Shown here in pieces: positions 35,201 through 49,738 of a DNA stretch of 64,000 nt; positions within the stretch are counted from its first letter, which is position 1, and the number at the start of each line of letters is the position of its first letter. The position numbers were made by a program, and so were the translations under genes. This stretch comes from Sepiola atlantica (taxonomy: Eukaryota; Mollusca; Cephalopoda; Sepiida; Sepiolidae), in assembly GCA_963556195.1 (NCBI GenBank), contig OY744532.1:104819083-104883082 (forward strand), given 5' to 3'. Under the pieces are notes generated by a model. That model made no database searches. It saw only the letters and a list, made by a program, of their open reading frames with translations, and had not been told where the DNA came from.

Positions 35201-38200
35201 AGTAGCTCTATCTAGGATATTGAGCACTTTTCTCCCGGACAACGCCGAGTACTTTGAAAATCAAAGAGGCCTCCTGGGGACTACTGAAATCACTTAGGTA
35301 TTCTCTCTTCTTTTCATCTGCAAAATTGTCCAAAGGGGAACGAAGAAGGCGTTAAAATATTTTCTAAACCTATCACTACAGTAGCTCTATCTAGGATATT
35401 GAGCACTTTTCTCCCGGACAACGCCGAGTCCTTTGAAAATCGAGGAGGCTTCATGAGCACTCCTGAAATCCCTTAGGTATCCTCTCTCCTTCTGATTGGT
35501 GAAATAGTCCAAAGGGGAACGAAGATTGCGTTAAAATATTTTCCAAACCTATCACTACAGTAGCTCTATCTAGGACATTGAGCACTTTTCTCCCGGACAA
35601 CGCCGAGTACTTTGAAAATCGTTAAGGCTTTATGAGCACTCCTGAAATCACTTAGGTATAGTCTCTCCTTCTGATCTGCAAAATAGTCCAAAGGGGAACG
35701 AAGATGGCGTTAAAATATTTTCCAAACCTATCACTACAGTATCTCTATCTAGGACATTGAGCACTTTTCTCCCGGACAACGCCGAGTACTTTGATAATCA
35801 AGGAGGCCTCCTGGGGACTACGGAAATCACTTAGGTATCCTCTCTCCTTGTGATCTGCTAAATAGTCCAAAGGGGAACGAAAATGGCGTTAAAATATTTT
35901 CCAAACCTATCACTACAGTAGCTCTATCTAGGATATTGAGCACTTTTCTCCCGGACAACGCCGAGTACTTCGAAAATCAAGCAGGCTTCATGAGCACTCC
36001 TGAAATCTCTTAGGTATCCTCTCTCCTTCTGATCTGCGAAATAGTCCAAAGGGGAATGAAGATTGCGTTAAAATATTTTCCAAACCTATCACTCCAGTAG
36101 CTCTATCTAGGACATTGAGCACTTTTCTCCCGGACAACGCCGAGTACTTTAATAATAAAGGAGGCCTCCTGAGGACTACTGAAATCACTTAGGTATCCTC
36201 TCTCCTAATGACTTGCGAAATAGCTCAAAGGGGAACGAATATGGCGTTAAAATATTATCTAAACCTATCACTACAGTAGCTCTATCTAGGATATTGAGAA
36301 CTTTTCTCCCGGACAACGCCGAGTATTTCAAAATCAAATGGGCCTCCTGAGCACTACTGAAATAACTCTTATCGATTCATCATCCTTTTCAGCGTAGATT
36401 CTGTTAAAATATTATCCAAACCTATCACTACAGTAGCTCTATCCTGGACATTGAGCACTTTTTTCCCGGACAACGCCGAGTACTTTGAAAATCGAAGAGG
36501 CCTCCTGGGGACTACTGAAATCAGTTAGGTATCCTCCCTCCTTTTCATCTGCAAAATTGTCCAAAGGGAACGAAGATGGCGTTAAAATATTTTCTAAAAC
36601 TATCACTACAGTAGCTCTATCTAGGACATTGAGCACTTTTCTCCCGGACAACGCCGAGTACTTTGATAATCAAGGAGGCCTCCTGGGGACTACTGAAATC
36701 AGTTAGGTATCCTCTCTCGTTCTGATCTGCGAAATAGTCCAAAGGGGAACGAAGATTGCGTTAAAATATTTTCCAAACCTATCACTACAGTAGCTCTATC
36801 TAGGATATTGAGCACTTTTCTCCCGGACAACGCCGAGTACTTTAGAAATCGAGGAGGCTTCATGAACACCCATGAAATCCCTTAGGTATCCTTACTCCTT
36901 CTGATCTGCGAAATAGTCCAAAGGGGAACGAAGATGGCGTTAAAATATTTTCCAAACCTATCACTACAGTAGCTCTATCTAGGATATTGAGCACTTTTCT
37001 CCCGGACAACGCCGAGTATTTCAAAATCAAATGGGCTTCCTGAGCACTACTGAAATAACTCTTATCGATTACCTCATCCTTTTCAGCGTAGATGCTGTTA
37101 AAATATTATCCAAACCTATCACTACAGTAGCTCTATCTAGGACATTGAGCACTTTTTTCCCGGACAACGCCGAGTACTTTGAAAATCAGAGAGGCCTCCT
37201 GGGGACTACTGAAATCAGTTAGGTATCCTCCCTCCTTTTCATCTGCAAAATTGTCCAAAGGGGAACGAAGATGGCGTTAAAATATTTTCCAAAACCTATC
37301 ACTACAGTAGCTCTATCTAGGATATTGAGCACTTTTCTCCCGGACAACGCCGAGTACTTTGAAAATCGAGGAGGCTTAATGAGCACTCCTGAAATCACTT
37401 AGGTATCCTCTCTCCTTCTGATCTGCGAAATAGTCCAAAGGGGAACGAAGATGGCGTTAAAATATTTTCTAAACCTATCACTACAGTAGCTCTATCTAGG
37501 ACATTGAGCACTTTTCTCCCGGACAACGCCCAGTACTTTGATAATCAAGGAGGCCCCCTGGGGACTACAGAAATCACTTAGGTATCCTCTCTCTCTGTGA
37601 TCTGCGAAATAGTCCAAAGGGGAACGAAGATGGCGTTAAAATATTTTCCAAACCTATCACTACAGTAGCTCTATCTAGGATATTGAGCACTTTTCTCCCG
37701 GACAACGCCGAGTACTTTGATAATCAAGGAGGCCTCCTGGGGGACTATTGAAATCACTTAGGTATCCACTCTTTTCTTTCTGATCTGCTAAATAGTCCAA
37801 AGGGGAACGAAGATGGCGTTAAAATATTTTCCAAACCTATCACTACAGTAGCTCTATCTAGGATATTGAGCACTTTTCTCCCGGACAACGCCGAGTATTT
37901 CAAAATCAAAGAGGCCTCCTGAGCACTACTGAAATAACTCTTATCGATTACCCCATCCTTTTCAGCGTAGATGCTGTTAAAATATTATCCAAACCTATCA
38001 CTACAGTAGCTCTATCTAGGACATTGAGCACTTTTTTCCCGGACAACGCCGAGTACTTTGAAAATCAAAGACGCCACCTGGGGACTACTTAAATCCGTTA
38101 GGTATCCCCCCTCCTTTTCATCTGCAAAATTGTCCAAAGGGGAACGAAGATGGCGTTAAAATATTTTCCAAACCTATCACTACAGTAGCTCTATCTAGGA

Positions 38201-41200
38201 CATTGAGCACTTTTCTCCCGGACAACGCCGAGTACTTTGATAATCAAGGAGGCCTCCTGGGGACTACTGAAATCAGTTAGGTATCCTCCCTCCTTACAAT
38301 CTGCAAAATTGTCCAAAGGGAAACGAAGATGGCGTTAAAATATTTTCCAAAACCTATCACTACAGTAGCTCTATCTAGGATATTGAGATCTTTTCTCCCG
38401 GACAACGCCGAGTATTTCAAAATCAAAGAGGCCCCCTGAGCACTACTGAAATAACTCTTATCGATTACCCCATCCTTTTCAGCGTAGATGCTGTTAAAAT
38501 ATTATCCAAACCTATCACTACAGTAGCTCTATCTAGGACATTGAGCACTTTTTTCCCGGACAACGCCGAGTACTTTGAAAATCAAAGAGGCCTCCTGGGG
38601 ACTACTGAAATCAGTTAGGTATCCTCCCCCCATTTTCATCTGCAATAATTGTTTAAAGGGGAACGAAAGTGGCGTTAAAATATTTTCTAAACCTATCACT
38701 ACAGTAGCTCTATCTAGGATATTGAGCACTTTTCTCCCGGACAACGCCCAGTACTTTGATAATCAAGGAGGCCCCCTGGGGACTACAGAAATCACTTAGG
38801 TATCCTCTCTCTTTGTGATCTGCGAAAAAGTCCAAAGGGGAACGAAGATGGCGTTAAAATATTTTCCAAACCTATCACTACAGTAGCTCTATCTAGGACA
38901 TTGAGCACTTTTCTCCCGGACAACGCCGAGTACTTTGATAATCAAGGAGGCCTCCTGGGGGACTATTGAAATCACTTAGGTATCCTCTCTCCTTCTGATC
39001 TGCGAAATAGTCCAAAAGGGAACGATATGGCGTTAAAATATTTTCCAAACCTATCACTACAGTAGCTCTATCTAGGATATTGAGAACTTTTCTCCCGGAC
39101 AACGCCGAGTATTTCAAAATCAAAGAGGCCTCCTGAGCACTACTGAAATAACTCTTATCGATTACCCCATCCTTTTCAGCGTAGATGCTGTTAAAATTGT
39201 ATCCAAACCTATCACTACAGTAGCTCTATCTAGGACATTGAGCACTTTTTTCCCGGACAACGCCGAGTACTTTGAAAATCAAAGACGCCTCCTGGGGACT
39301 ACTGAAATCAGTTAGGTATCCCCCCTCCTTTTCATCTGCAAAATTGTCAAAAGGGGAACGAAGATGGCGTTAAAATATTTTCTAAACCTATCACTACAGT
39401 AGCTCTATCTAGGATATTGAGCACTTTTCTCCCGGACAACGCCGAGTACTTTGAAAATCGAGGAGGCTTTATGAGCACTCCTGAAATCCCTTAGGTACCC
39501 TCTCTCAGTCTGATCTGCGAAATAGTCCAAAGGGGAACAAAGATTGCGTTAAAATATTTTCCAAACCTATCACTACAGTAGCTCTATCTAGGACATTGAG
39601 CACTTTTCTCCCGGACAACGCCGAGTATTTTGATAATCAAGGAGGCCTCCTGGGGACTACTGAAATCAGTTAGGTATCCTCCCTCCTTACAATCTGCAAA
39701 ATTGTCCAAAGGGAAACGAAGATGGCGTTAAAATATTTTCCAAAACCTATCACTACAGTAGCTCTATCTAGGATATTGAGCACTTTTCTCCCGGACAACG
39801 CCGAGTATTTCAAAATCAAAGAGGCCTCCTATGGACTACTGAAATAATTCTTATCCATTCCCCCATCCTTTTCAGCGTAGATGCTGTTAAAATATTATCC
39901 AAAGTTATCACTACAGTAGCTCTATCTAGGACATTGAGCACTTTTTTCCCGGACAACGCCGAGTACTTTGAAAATCAAAGAGGCCTCCTGGGGACAACTG
40001 AAATCAGTTAGGTATCCTCCCTCCTTTTCATATGCAAAATTGTCCAAATGGGAACGAAGATGGCGTTAAAATATTTTCTAAACCTATCACTACAGTAGCT
40101 CTATCTAGGATATTGAGCACTTTTCTCCCGGACAACGCCGAGTACTTTGAAAATCGAGGAGGCTTCATGAGCACTCCTAAAATCCCTTAGGTATCCTCTC
40201 TCCTTCTTATCTGCCAAATAGTCCAAAGGGGAACGAAGATGGCGTTTAAATATTTTCCAAACCTATCACTACAGTAGCTCTATCTAGGACATGGAGCACT
40301 TTTCTCCCGGACAACGCCGAGTACTTTGATAATCAAGGAGGCCTCCTGGGGACTACTGAAATCACTTAGGTATCCTCTCTCCTTCTGATCTGCGAAATAG
40401 TCCAAAGAGGAACGAAGATGGCGTTAAAATATTATCCAAACCTATCACTACAGTAGCTCTATCTCGGACATTGAGCAATTTTTTCCCGGACAACGCCGAG
40501 TACTTTGAAAATCAAAGAGGCCTCTTGGGGACTACTGAAATCACTTAGGTATCATTCTCTCCTTTTCATCTGCAAAATTGTCCAAAGGGGAACGAAGATG
40601 GGCTTAAAATATGTTCTAAACCTATCACTACAGTAGCTCTATCTAGGACATTGAGCACTTTTCTCTCGGACAACGCCGAGTACTTTGATAATCAAGTAGG
40701 CCTCCTGGGGACTACTGAAATCACTTAGGTATCCTCTCTCCTTCTGATCTGCGAAATAGTCCAAAGGGGAACGAAGATGGCGTTAAAATATTTTCCAAAC
40801 CTATCACTACAGTAGCTCTATCTAGGATATTGAGCACTTTTCTCCCGGACAACGCCGAGTACTTTGATAATCAAGGAGGCCTCCTGGGGACTACTGAAAT
40901 CACTTAGGTATCCTCTCTCCTTCTGATCTGCGAAATAGTCCAAAGGGGAACGAAGATGGCGTTAAAATATTTTCCAAACCTATCACTACAGTAGCTCTAT
41001 CTAGGATATTGAGCACTTTTCTCCCTGACAACGCCGAGTACTTTGAAAATCGAGGAGGCTTCATGAGCACTCCTGTAATCCCTTTGGTATCCTCTCTCCT
41101 TCTGATCTGCGAAATAGTCTAAAGGGGAACGAAGATGGCGTTAAAATATTTTCCAAACCTATCACTACAGTAGCTCTATCTAGGATATTGAGCACTTTTC

Positions 41201-41552
41201 TCCCGGACAACGCCGAGTATTTCAAAATCAAAGAGGCCTCCTATGGACTACTGAAATAATTCTTATCCATTCCCCCATCCTTTTCAGCGTAGATGCTGTT
41301 AAAATATTATCCAAAGTTATCACTACAGTAGCTCTATCTAGGACATTGAGCACTTTTTTCCCGGACAACGCCGAGTACTTTGAAAATCAAAGAGGCCTCT
41401 TGGGGACTACTGAAATCACTTAGGTATCATTCTCTCCTTTTCATCTGCAAAATTGTCCAAAGGGGAACGAAGATGGGGTTAAAATATGTTCTAAACCTAT
41501 CACTACAGTAGCTCTATCTAGGATATTAAGCACTTTTCTCCCGGACAACGCC
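29285..41552. repeat. 179-bp satellite array (block D)
   Basis: About 70 monomers over 12.3 kb, with the long type interspersed with the shorter TTTTCAGCGTAGATGCTG type every few units. Monomers are more diverged from each other than in block B. The last 1.8 kb duplicates the end of block C. Confidence 0.96.
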
Positions 41553-41771
41553 GACACTCCCCCAAATTTGGCCTTAGGCGCTCATACCGCCAAATGCCGA
41601 CACTCCCCCTCCCCCAAATTTGGCCTGAGGCGCTCACACCGGCGAATGTCGAAACTCCCCCTCCCCAAATTTGGCCTGAGGCGCCCTACCGGCGAATACC
41701 GATACTCTGCTCTCCCTACAAATTTGGTCTGAGGCGCTCACACCGGCGAATGCCGACCCCCCCAATTTGGC
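41553..41771. repeat. ~50-bp minisatellite array 4
   Basis: Exact counterpart of the array at 27329, with the same satellite junction. It arose with the 14,226-bp-offset duplication. Confidence 0.85.
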
Positions 41772-42096
41772 CTGAAAGGAGGAGGTATAGGAAGGGAGGG
41801 GGGGAGGAATATTAGCGTCTGAAAACTGGTTGTAGTGTGAGTGAATTTCCTCCTGCCACTCTCTGACGTCATTTCTGGTTTATCGTGACTTTGCATTTGA
41901 TTTCTTCTCAAATTATTAGTATAAATAACGTTGAAAAATGGAGTTAAAAGCCACCCCCCATTGGAGAAAAGTGCTCAGTCGACCCCGGAAGAGTCAATTT
42001 TTTTTTCCGGTTCCGAGATATTAGACGCGCCTGGGCTGGCCGATCGGAATGATGTCACCCGTGTGACCGTTTGTTGGGTACTTTCGGAGGAGAAGC

Positions 42097-42128
<32 letters not shown>

Positions 42129-42440
42129 CATACATCCATACAGACAGGTGGGATTTATATAATAGACTAGCGGGGCTACCCGGCGTTGCTCGGGGTCATA
42201 AAAACATATAATTGAAGAAAAATCGTGTGTGTAACATCTTTATATACAAACTTCTATTTCTCCCCCCCCCCCTTTCTCTATAGCCATCTCTTTATCTTTC
42301 TACCTTTCTCTTCCCTGGTCACCCCATTTCAGCGCTACTTTCTAATTTTGCGAAAGCTGTTTCTCCCCCCACCATTTCTCCTACGTTGGCCAGGGCAATA
42401 GTATATCATATTTCTATAAAAAGTAACACCTCTATCTGCG
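41772..42440. repeat. Recurring module, copy 4
   Basis: Module with TGACGTCA (41864-41871), GTATAAATAA (41919-41928), (CATA)n and the CTACCCGGCGTTGCTCGGGG motif. It is identical to copy 3 up to about 42200 and then differs. It leads into the 35-bp array instead of the 30-bp array. Confidence 0.65.
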
Positions 42441-44110
42441 CCTTCTATATAAGAACTTATCTCCGCCCCGGTGTTCATACTATATACGTATCTATCATCA
42501 CCCCGGTGCGCATACTATATACGTACCTATCGCCGCCCCAGTGCACATACTATATATGTACCTATCGCCGCCCCAGTGCAGATACTATTTAAGTACCTAT
42601 CGCCGCCTCGGTGCGAATGCTAAATAGTACCTATCGCCGTCCCGGTGTGCATGCTACATAAGTACCTATCGCTGCCCTAGTGCGAATAATTATTATGTAC
42701 ATATTGCCGCTTTGGTGCGAATGCTAAATACGTACCTATCGCCGCTTTGGTGCGAATGCTAAATACGTACCTATCGCCGGCCCGGTGCGAATGCTAAATA
42801 CGTACCTATAGCCGTCCCGGTGCGAATGCAAAATACATACCTTTCGCCGTTCCGGTGCATGTGCTATATACGTACCTATCGCCGCCCCGGTGCACGTGCT
42901 ATATACGTCCATATCGCCGCCCCGGTGCGCGTGCTATATATGTACTGACTGCCGCCGCAGAGCGCATGCTATGTACGTACTTATTGCTGCCCATGTGTAC
43001 ATGTTATATACGTAGCTATCGCCACCCCTAAATTCTGAATACGTACCTATAGCCGCCCCGGTGTGGAAGCTAAATAGGTACTAATTGCTGCCCCGGTGCG
43101 AATGCTAAATACATACCTATCGCCGCCCCGGTGTGAATTCTAAATACGTACCTATCACTGCCCCGGTGTGAATTCTAAATACGTACCTATCGCTGCCCCG
43201 GGTCGGAAGCTAAATACGTACATATCGCCACCCTGGTGCGAATGCTAAATACATACCTATCGCCGCCCCGGTGTGAATGCTAAATACATACCTATCGCCA
43301 CCCTGGTGTGAATGCTAAATACGTACCTATCGCCGCCCCGGTGTGAATGCTAAATACATACCTATCGCCGCCCCGGTGTGAATGCTAAATACATACCTAT
43401 CGCCGCCCCGGTGTGAATGCTAAATACGTACCTATCGCCGCTCCAGTGTGAATTTTAAGTACGTACCGTTCGCCGCCCCGGTGCGCGTGCTATATACGTA
43501 CCTATCGCCGCCCCGGTGTGAATTTTAAATACGTACCTTTCGCCGCCCCGGTGCGCGTGCTATATACGTACCTATCAGCGCCCTGGTGCACGTGCTATAT
43601 ATGAACCGATCGCTGCCCCAGTGAACATGCTAAATACATGCCTATCACCGCCCCGGTGCACATACTATATACATACTTATTGCCGCCGATGTGCACATGC
43701 TATATACGTACTTATCGCCACCGCTGAATGCAAAATAAGTACCTATCTCCGCCCAGGGGTGAATGCTAAATACGTACATATTGCCGCCCCGGTGTGCATA
43801 CACCATATGTACCTATCACTGCCCCAGTGTGAATACTAAATATGTACATATCGCCGCCCCTGTGCGAATGCTGAATACGTACCTATCGCAACCCCAGGGC
43901 GAATGCTAAATACGTAACTATCGCCACCCCTATACACTACTATATACGTACCTATGCCACCCCAGGGCACATACTATATATAAACCTATCGCCGGCCTGG
44001 TGCGCATAATATATTCGTACCTATCGCGGCTCTGGTGTGCATACTACATACTTACCTATCTCTGCAAGGGTGCACATACTATATATGTACCTATCTCCAG
44101 CCCAGTTCCC
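42441..44110. repeat. 35-bp minisatellite array
   Basis: Nearly fifty degenerate units of CGCCGCCCCGGTGCGAATGC, TAAATACGTACCTAT. Most contain a TACGTA palindrome. The left part is the end of the recurring module, which carries the first unit. No coding content. Confidence 0.92.
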
Positions 44111-44519
44111 ACACGTAAGAACTCATATTAGTGCACCCGTCGTGTTTGAAAAACAAAATAGTGTTCATTCATGTATTGTCACTATCAACAATATAAATAA
44201 TTTTAGTTAAAAACAGAAAAAAAGAAATGTTTTTGCCTCCCCCCACGAACATTTTTTTCCATCCTCCCACATACTTAGAAATATTTTTAATTTAAAAGAA
44301 ATAAAAAAGAAAAGAAAACTTTTTGACCCGCCCCAAAAATTTTATGTTCCCCCCATACATAGAAATATTTTTAGTTTAAAAAAAGAAAAAAAAAATTTTT
44401 TTAGCTCCCCCGCCCCGAAAATTTTTTTTTTCATCCTGCTCCATACATATAAATATTGTCAATGAAAAAGATAAAAGAAAAGGAAAAAAATGTTGCCCCC
44501 CACCCCAATTTTTTTTTAC
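44111..44519. other. A/T-rich and C-rich tract interrupting the 35-bp array
   Basis: Loose repeats in which C-rich stretches alternate with AGAAATATTTTTA and A-rich runs. It splits the 35-bp array, which resumes at 44520. It has no gene. Confidence 0.7.
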
Positions 44520-44700
44520 ACTCCCGGTGCGCATGCTATATTCGTACTTATGGCATCCCATGTGCACATGCTATATACGTTCCTATCGCCACCGCTGAAT
44601 GCTAAATACGTACCTATAGTCTCCTCGGTGCGAATGCTAAATAGGTACCTATCGCCGCCCCGGTGCGAATGCTAAATACGTTTATATCGCCGCTAAAAAT
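44520..44700. repeat. 35-bp minisatellite, resumed
   Basis: Five units of the same 35-bp family after a 410-bp interruption. Confidence 0.85.
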
Positions 44701-45516
44701 TTCCACGACCACCAATCTCTCCAGGCCCCCCAACTTTTTTTTACTCTCGCCCAACCCTGAGTAATATTTTTAGTTCCAAAAATAAAAAAATAAAAAAATT
44801 TGGCCCGACCCCTAAAAAGTTTGTCCTGACCTCTAAACATTTCCCCGAGCCCCCAATCTCTTCAGAACGCCCCCAACTTTTTTATTATTCTCTCCCAATC
44901 CTAAGAAATATTGTTAGTTAAAAAAATAAAAAAACAAAAAAAATTTGGCTCGACCTATAAAAAGTTTGTCCTGACCCCTAAAAATTTCCCCGACCCCCCC
45001 CCAATCTCTCCAGCCCCCCCCCCCCACAGTTTTTTTACTCTCGCCCACCCTGAGTAATATTTTTGTTCAAAAAATAAAAAAAATTGGCCCGACCACTTAA
45101 AAGTTTGTCCTGACCCCTGAAAATTTCTCCGACCCCCCAATCTCTCCAGCCCCCATCAATTTCTTTTACTCTCCCAAACATGAGAAATATTTTGAGTTCA
45201 AAGAAAAAAAAAAAATTTGGCCTGACCCCTAAAATTTTCCCCGACCCCCTAATCTCTCCAGCCCCCCCCCTCCAACTTTTTTTCACTCTTCCCCTGAGGA
45301 ATATTTTAAGTTCAAAAAAAGAAAAAAAAAAATTTGGCCGGACCCCTAAACAATTTGGCTTGACCCTTAAATTTTCCCCAACCCCCTAATCTCTCCAGCC
45401 CCCCCACCAACTTTTTTTTTCAGTGTCCCACAACCCTGAGAAATATTTTAAGTTAAAAAAAAATAAAAAATAAAATTTGGCCTGACCCCTAAAAAATTTG
45501 TCCTGACCCCTAAAAT
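44701..45516. repeat. ~140-bp irregular tandem repeat
   Basis: Six units marked by AATCTCTCCAGCCCCCC, spaced 113-145 bp apart. Each also contains GAGTAATATTTT(T)AGTT, an A-rich run and TTTGGCC(C/T)GACCCCTAAA. Length varies mainly in homopolymer runs. Confidence 0.8.
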
Positions 45517-48500
45517 TTAATTGTGTTTTTAAACGTGAGTTAACACACTTCCTTAGCTATCCTCTAACAAATAAATTTCATTAAAAAACATTAATTGGTT
45601 TATGAACTTGAGGTATTACGTAATTAAATTACAATATGACTCAGCAATTTCAAATTACTATAAAATATAATGAAAAATAAATGAAAAGCCCCCCCTCGAT
45701 GATGAAATATTCCCCATGGACCCCTAAGGGCTGGGTTAATAGATTCGAGAATACTCTCATCATCTTACTCTGTGAATTTTACATAAGAATACACTTTTAT
45801 ATGTTATGTATATATTCTCTAACCTTGTTTTAAACACCTTAATTGTGTTTTTAAACGTGAGTTAACGCACTTCCTTAGCTACCCTCTAAAAAATAAATTT
45901 CATTAAAAAACATTAATTGGTTTATGAACTTGAGGTATTACGTAATTAAATTACAATATGACTCAGCAATTTCAAATTACTATAAAATATAATGAAAAAT
46001 AAATGAAAAGCCCCCTCCCCCCCCCGATGAAATATTCCCCATGGACCCCTAAGGGCTGGGTTAATAGATTCGAGAATACTCTCATCATCTTACTCTGTGA
46101 ATTTTACATAAGAATACACTTTTATATGGTATGTATATATTCTCTAACCTTGTTTTAAACACCTTAATTGTGTTTTTAAACGTGAGTTAACGCACTTCCT
46201 TAGCTACCCTCTAAAAAATAAATTTCATTAAAAAACATTAATTGGTTTATGAACTTGAGGTATTACGTAATTAAATTACAATATGACTCAGCAATTTCAA
46301 ATTACTATAAAATATAATGAAAAATAAATGAAAATTCCCCCCCCCCTCGATGAAATATTCCCCATGGACTCCTAAGGGCTGGGTTAATAGATTCGAGAAT
46401 ATTCTCATCATCTTACTCTGTGAATTTTACATAAGAATACACTTTTATATGTTATGTATATATTCTCTAACCTTGTTTTAAACACCTTAATTGTGTGTTT
46501 TAAACGTGAGTTAACGCACTTCCTTAGCTACCCTCTAAAAATAAATTTCATTAAAAAACATTAATTGGTTTATGAACTTGAGGTATTACGTAATTAAATT
46601 ACAATATGACTCAGCAATTTCAAATTACTATAAAATGTAATGAAAAATAAATGAAAAGCCCCCCCCCCCCCGATGAAATATTCCCCATGGACCCCTAAGG
46701 GCTGGGTTAATAGATTCGAGAATACTCTCATCATCTTACTCTGTGAATTTTACATAAGAATACACTTTTATATGTTATGTATATATTCTCTAACCTTGTT
46801 TTAAACACCTTAATTGTGTGTTTTAAACGTGAGTTAACGCACTTCCTTAGCTACCCTCTAAAAATAAATTTCATTAAAAAACATTAATTGGTTTATGAAC
46901 TTGAGGTATTACGTAATTAAATTACAATATGACTCAGCAATTTCAAATTACTATAAAATATAATGAAAAATAAATGAAAAGCCCCCCCCCCGATGAAATA
47001 TTCCCCATGGACCCCTAAGGGCTGGGTTAATAGATTCGAGAATACTCTCATCATCTTACTCTGTGAATTTTACATAAGAATACACTTTTATATGTTATGT
47101 ATATATTCTCTAACCTTGTTTTAAACACCTTAATTGTGTTTTTAAACGTGAGTTAACGCACTTCCTTAGCTACCCTCTATAAAATAAATTTCATTAAAAA
47201 ACATTAATTGGTTTATGAACTTGAGGTATTACGTAATTAAATTACAATATGACTCAGCAATTTCAAATTACTATAAAATATAATGAAAAATAAATGAAAA
47301 GCCCCCTCCCCCCCGATGAAATATTCCCCATGGACCCCTAAGGGCTGGGTTAATAGATTCGAGAATACTCTCATCATCTTACTCTGTGAATTTTACATAA
47401 GAATACACTTTTATATGGTATGTATATATTCTCTAACCTTGTTTTAAACACCTTAATTGTGTTTTTAAACGTGAGTTAACGCACTTCCTTAGCTACCCTC
47501 TAAAAAATAAATTTCATTAAAAAACATTAATTGGTTTATGAACTTGAGGTATTACGTAATTAAATTACAATATGACTCAGCAATTTCAAATTACTATAAA
47601 ATATAATGAAAAATAAATGAAAAGCCCCCCCCCCCCGATGAAATATTCCCCATGGACCCCTAAGGGCTGGGTTAATAGATTCGAGAATACTCTCATCATC
47701 TTACTCTGTGAATTTTACATAAGAATACACTTTTATATGGTATGTATATATTCTCTAACCTTGTTTTAAACACCTTAATTGTGTTTTTAAACGTGAGTTA
47801 ACGCACTTCCTTAGCTACCCTCTAAAAAATAAATTTCATTAAAAAACATTAATTGGTTTATGAACTTGAGGTATTACGTAATTAAATTACAATATGACTC
47901 AGCAATTTCAAATTACTATAAAATATAATGAAAAATAAATGAAAATTCCCCCCCCCCCTCGATGAAATATTCCCCATGGACTCCTAAGGGCTGGGTTAAT
48001 AGATTCGAGAATATTCTCATCATCTTACTCTGTGAATTTTACATAAGAATACACTTTTATATGTTATGTATATATTCTCTAACCTTGTTTTAAACACCTT
48101 AATTGTGTGTTTTAAACGTGAGTTAACGCACTTCCTTAGCTACCCTCTAAAAATAAATTTCATTAAAAAACATTAATTGGTTTATGAACTTGAGGTATTA
48201 CGTAATTAAATTACAATATGACTCAGCAATTTCAAATTACTATAAAATGTAATGAAAAATAAATGAAAAGCCCCCCCCCCCCGATGAAATATTCCCCATG
48301 GACCCCTAAGGGCTGGGTTAATAGATTCGAGAATACTCTCATCATCTTACTCTGTGAATTTTACATAAGAATACACTTTTATATGTTATGTATATATTCT
48401 CTAACCTTGTTTTAAACACCTTAATTGTGTGTTTTAAACGTGAGTTAACGCACTTCCTTAGCTACCCTCTAAAAATAAATTTCATTAAAAAACATTAATT

Positions 48501-49572
48501 GGTTTATGAACTTGAGGTATTACGTAATTAAATTACAATATGACTCAGCAATTTCAAATTACTATAAAATATAATGAAAAATAAATGAAAAGCCCCCCCC
48601 CCCCGATGAAATATTCCCCATGGACCCCTAAGGGCTGGGTTAATAGATTCGAGAATACTCTCATCATCTTACTCTGTGAATTTTACATAAGAATACACTT
48701 TTATATGTTATGTATATATTCTCTAACCTTGTTTTAAACACCTTAATTGTGTTTTTAAACGTGAGTTAACGCACTTCCTTAGCTACCCTCTATAAAATAA
48801 ATTTCATTAAAAAACATTAATTGGTTTATGAACTTGAGGTATTACGTAATTAAATTACAATATGACTCAGCAATTTCAAATTACTATAAAATATAATGAA
48901 AAATAAATGAAAAGCCCCCTCCCCCCCGATGAAATATTCCCCATGGACCCCTAAGGGCTGGGTTAATAGATTCGAGAATACTCTCATCATCTTACTCTGT
49001 GAATTTTACATAAGAATACACTTTTATATGGTATGTATATATTCTCTAACCTTGTTTTAAACACCTTAATTGTGTTTTTAAACGTGAGTTAACGCACTTC
49101 CTTAGCTACCCTCTAAAAAATAAATTTCATTAAAAAACATTAATTGGTTTATGAACTTGAGGTATTACGTAATTAAATTACAATATGACTCAGCAATTTC
49201 AAATTACTATAAAATATAATGAAAAATAAATGAAAAGCCCCCCCCCCCCCGATGAAATATTCCCCATGGACCCCTAAGGGCTGGGTTAATAGATTCGAGA
49301 ATACTCTCATCATCTTACTCTGTGAATTTTACATAAGAATACACTTTTATATGTTATGTATATATTCTCTAACCTTGTTTTAAACACCTTAATTGTGTGT
49401 TTTAAACGTGAGTTAACGCACTTCCTTAGCTACCCTCTAAAAAATAAATTTCATTAAAAAACATTAATTGGTTTATGAACTTGAGGTATTACGTAATTAA
49501 ATATGACTCAGCAATTTCAAATTACTATAAAATATAATGAAAAATAAATGAAAAGCCCCCCCCCCTCCGATG
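45517..49572. repeat. ~322-bp satellite with five-monomer higher-order repeat
   Basis: Twelve monomers of about 320-325 bp plus a truncated one, starting at TTAATTGTGT (45517, 45839, 46164, 46487, 46810, 47130, 47453, 47775, 48099, 48421, 48743, 49066, 49389). Diagnostic variants repeat in order every five monomers (about 1,611 bp): AAAATTCCCC with GGACTCC, ATAAAATGTAAT, TCTATAAAATAAA, and TTATATGGTATG. Each monomer carries a C homopolymer of variable length and a TGACTCAGCA motif. Confidence 0.95.
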
Positions 49573-49738
49573 AAATATAAATGCACATTGGTCTTTATTA
49601 TAGATAAATATAAATGCACATTGGTCTTTATTATAGATACAAATAAATGCACATTGGTCTTTATTATAGATACAAATAAATGCACATTGGTCTTTATTAT
49701 AGATACAATTAAATGCACATTGGTCTTTATTATAGATT
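49573..49738. repeat. 33-bp tandem repeat, five units
   Basis: Five units of TGCACATTGGTCTTTATTAT, AGATACAAATAAA. The period divisible by three gives short open frames in both directions, which are not considered genes. Confidence 0.9.

Noticed and set aside
42441..44110. CRISPR-like array of short repeats
   Set aside because: The units are contiguous 35-bp repeats without unique spacers, in a eukaryotic context. This is a minisatellite.
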